Below are positions 6,654 through 8,125 of a stretch of 8,125 nt of DNA, in pieces. A program made the position numbers and the translations under genes. Under the pieces are notes generated by a model, which saw only the letters and a program-made list of their open reading frames with translations, was not told the origin of the DNA and ran no database searches. Numbering within the stretch: position 1 is the stretch's first letter; every line of letters starts with the position of its first letter. Source of the DNA: Flavobacterium sp. (GTDB lineage Bacteria > Bacteroidota > Bacteroidia > Flavobacteriales > Flavobacteriaceae); contig SEBM01000156.1 of the NCBI GenBank assembly GCA_004296145.1, positions 1 to 8,125 of the forward strand, read 5' to 3'.

Positions 6654-7556
6654 ATGACAAAAGCAATTAAAAAACAAGCCTTAGGAAGAGGATTATCAGC
6701 ATTATTAAAAGATCCGGAAAACGACATTACATCAGTAGAAGACAAAAATGCTGACAAAGTTGTTGGAAATATTATAGAGCTTGAAATAAGTGCTATCGAA
6801 ATAAATCCGTTTCAGCCAAGAAGTAATTTTAATGAAGAATCATTACGCGAATTAGCCACTTCTATTAAAGAACTTGGTGTAATTCAACCTATTACTGTTC
6901 GTAAATTAGAATTTAATAAATATCAGTTAATCTCCGGAGAGCGTCGTTTGCGCGCTTCTACTTTAGTTGGGTTAACGCATGTTCCTGCCTATATTCGTAT
7001 TGCTAATGACAATGAATCATTAGTAATGGCGTTAGTAGAGAACATTCAGCGTCATGATTTAGATCCTATTGAGATTGCACTTTCTTACCAACGTTTAATT
7101 GACGAAATTCAGTTAACTCAGGAACAGATGAGTGAAAGAGTTGGAAAAAAACGTTCTACGATTGCCAACTATTTACGTCTTTTAAAATTAGACCCGATTA
7201 TCCAAACCGGAATTCGTGATGGTTTTATCAGCATGGGACACGGAAGAGCGATTATCAACATTGAAGATTTAGACGTTCAGACAGATATTTATCAAAAGAT
7301 TGTAAGTCAGAATTTATCTGTTCGTGAAACAGAAGCTTTAGTTAAAAATTACCACGAAGGTCACCAGCCAAAAGCGGAAGGAAAACCAAAAGCAGATTCG
7401 GCATTTGTAGTCAGAGAAACACAAAAAAACACTTTCAACGATTATTTTGGCTCAAAAGTTGATATAAAAGTTGCTGGCAATGGAAAAGGAAAAATTACAA
7501 TTCCTTTTAGTTCAGAAGCCGACTTTAATAGAATTATAAAACTAATAAACGGATAG
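6654..7556 (+). CDS. parB: Chromosome partitioning protein ParB (Spo0J)
   Basis: A 300-residue ParB/Spo0J protein, the family's usual length. It is a CTP-dependent DNA clamp that loads at parS, spreads, and activates ParA. Near the N-terminus, KKQALGRGLSALL (7-18) is the conserved ParA-stimulating peptide. The ParB/Srx nucleotide-binding domain carries GVIQP (75-79), GERRLRA (95-101) and ENIQR (129-133), the three CTP motifs. A helix-turn-helix follows (LTQEQMSERVGKKRSTIANYL, about 154-174), then GHGRAI at 195-200. A variable Lys/Pro-rich linker (about 233-250) leads to the C-terminal dimerisation domain (about 258-300). The start lies 5 nt after parA with no SD motif. Its stop TAG shares its G with the GTG start of the next gene. 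Confidence 0.96.
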   Translation: MTKAIKKQALGRGLSALLKDPENDITSVEDKNADKVVGNIIELEISAIEINPFQPRSNFNEESLRELATSIKELGVIQPITVRKLEFNKYQLISGERRLRASTLVGLTHVPAYIRIANDNESLVMALVENIQRHDLDPIEIALSYQRLIDEIQLTQEQMSERVGKKRSTIANYLRLLKLDPIIQTGIRDGFISMGHGRAIINIEDLDVQTDIYQKIVSQNLSVRETEALVKNYHEGHQPKAEGKPKADSAFVVRETQKNTFNDYFGSKVDIKVAGNGKGKITIPFSSEADFNRIIKLING

Positions 7557-8116
7557 TGAATAAAATTGTCCCCATAATTATATTGTTCTTTACAACAGGA
7601 ACCGTTTCTCTTTTTGCCCAGGCAAAAGATGAAACGGTTTTGGTCGCTAAAGACACGACCAAGTTACAGGAAATAGATCCTCTTACGCCAGCAAAAGCAG
7701 CATTTTATTCTGCTATTCTACCTGGTTTAGGTCAGGCATACAATAAAAAATACTGGAAAATCCCGTTGGTTTATGGAGCCATCGGAACCAGTTTGTATTT
7801 CTATATTGATAATAATAAGAAATACCATGATTATCGTGATGCCTATAAACGAAGATTAGAAGGTTATAATAATGACGATTATCAGTTTCTGGATGACAGC
7901 AGACTTATTGCCGGACAGAAATTTTATCAAAGAAACAGAGATTTATCTGCTTTATTTGTAGTAGGTTTTTATGTTTTAAACATTATTGATGCCAACGTTG
8001 ACGCGGCATTGATTCAATTCAACGTAAATGAAAGATTATCATTGCGTCCTGAAATTTATCCCGACGATGTAACTTTTAGACCAAATGTCGGACTAACTTT
8101 TAATTACCACTTTTAA
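7556..8116 (+). CDS. DUF5683 exported envelope protein
   Basis: A 186-residue protein of the DUF5683 family, often found after parAB in Flavobacteriaceae; function unknown. It starts with GTG at 7556, overlapping the parB TAG by one base, and this start gives a good signal peptide (MNKIVPIIILFFTTGTVSLFAQA, cut near residue 22-23, with the FAQ ending common in Bacteroidota). After a linker comes the family hallmark FYSAILPGLGQAYNKKYWKIP (about 50-70), then a hydrophobic stretch LVYGAIGTSLYFYI (71-84), a Tyr/Asp/Arg-rich polar region (85-130), a second hydrophobic stretch LSALFVVGFYVLNII (130-144), and a C-terminal strand-like end (VGLTFNYHF). The terminal aromatic Phe and alternating strand resemble outer-membrane protein ends, but the helical-looking stretches argue for an inner-membrane or membrane-associated position. 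The TAA at 8114-8116 is complete. Confidence 0.82.
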   Translation: MNKIVPIIILFFTTGTVSLFAQAKDETVLVAKDTTKLQEIDPLTPAKAAFYSAILPGLGQAYNKKYWKIPLVYGAIGTSLYFYIDNNKKYHDYRDAYKRRLEGYNNDDYQFLDDSRLIAGQKFYQRNRDLSALFVVGFYVLNIIDANVDAALIQFNVNERLSLRPEIYPDDVTFRPNVGLTFNYHF

Positions 8117-8125
8117 TAGATTTTA

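Overview
The window looks like chromosomal DNA of a Flavobacterium-type member of the Bacteroidota (Flavobacteriaceae). The evidence is the low GC content, the protein families present, the absence of Shine-Dalgarno sequences before the starts, and promoter elements of the Bacteroidota form TAnnTTTG. No mobile element, phage gene or CRISPR array is visible. All protein genes match recognised families; the least understood part is the DUF2339/DUF3999 pair.

Left part (1-1722). The window opens inside the 3' end of a head GIN domain (DUF2807) surface-protein gene on the + strand. It converges on trxB (thioredoxin reductase) on the - strand. The 147-bp gap between them is almost wholly symmetrical: a 20-bp bidirectional terminator hairpin sits inside a perfect 25-bp inverted repeat made of CAGTTT(T) units. 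Upstream of trxB, also on the - strand, is a tRNA-Pro(UGG) gene with its own terminator. A decayed tandem copy of that tRNA lies just before it: the 5' part is identical over 30 bp and the 3' part is degenerate. The best promoter in the window lies in front of the decayed copy, so the relic and the working tRNA are probably transcribed together.

Central part (1933-5644). Two overlapping + strand genes form an operon. The first encodes a very hydrophobic DUF2339 protein with about 22-23 membrane segments. The second encodes a DUF3999 protein with a signal peptide, a periplasmic part that looks like beta-sandwich (discoidin-like) modules, and one C-terminal membrane anchor. The pair probably works as one envelope unit of unknown function.

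Right part (5881-8116). parA (Soj), parB (Spo0J) and a DUF5683 gene are packed with gaps of +5 and -1 nt. ParA and ParB form the chromosome partitioning system. The DUF5683 product is an exported envelope protein whose GTG start overlaps the parB stop. No convincing parS site is present in the window.
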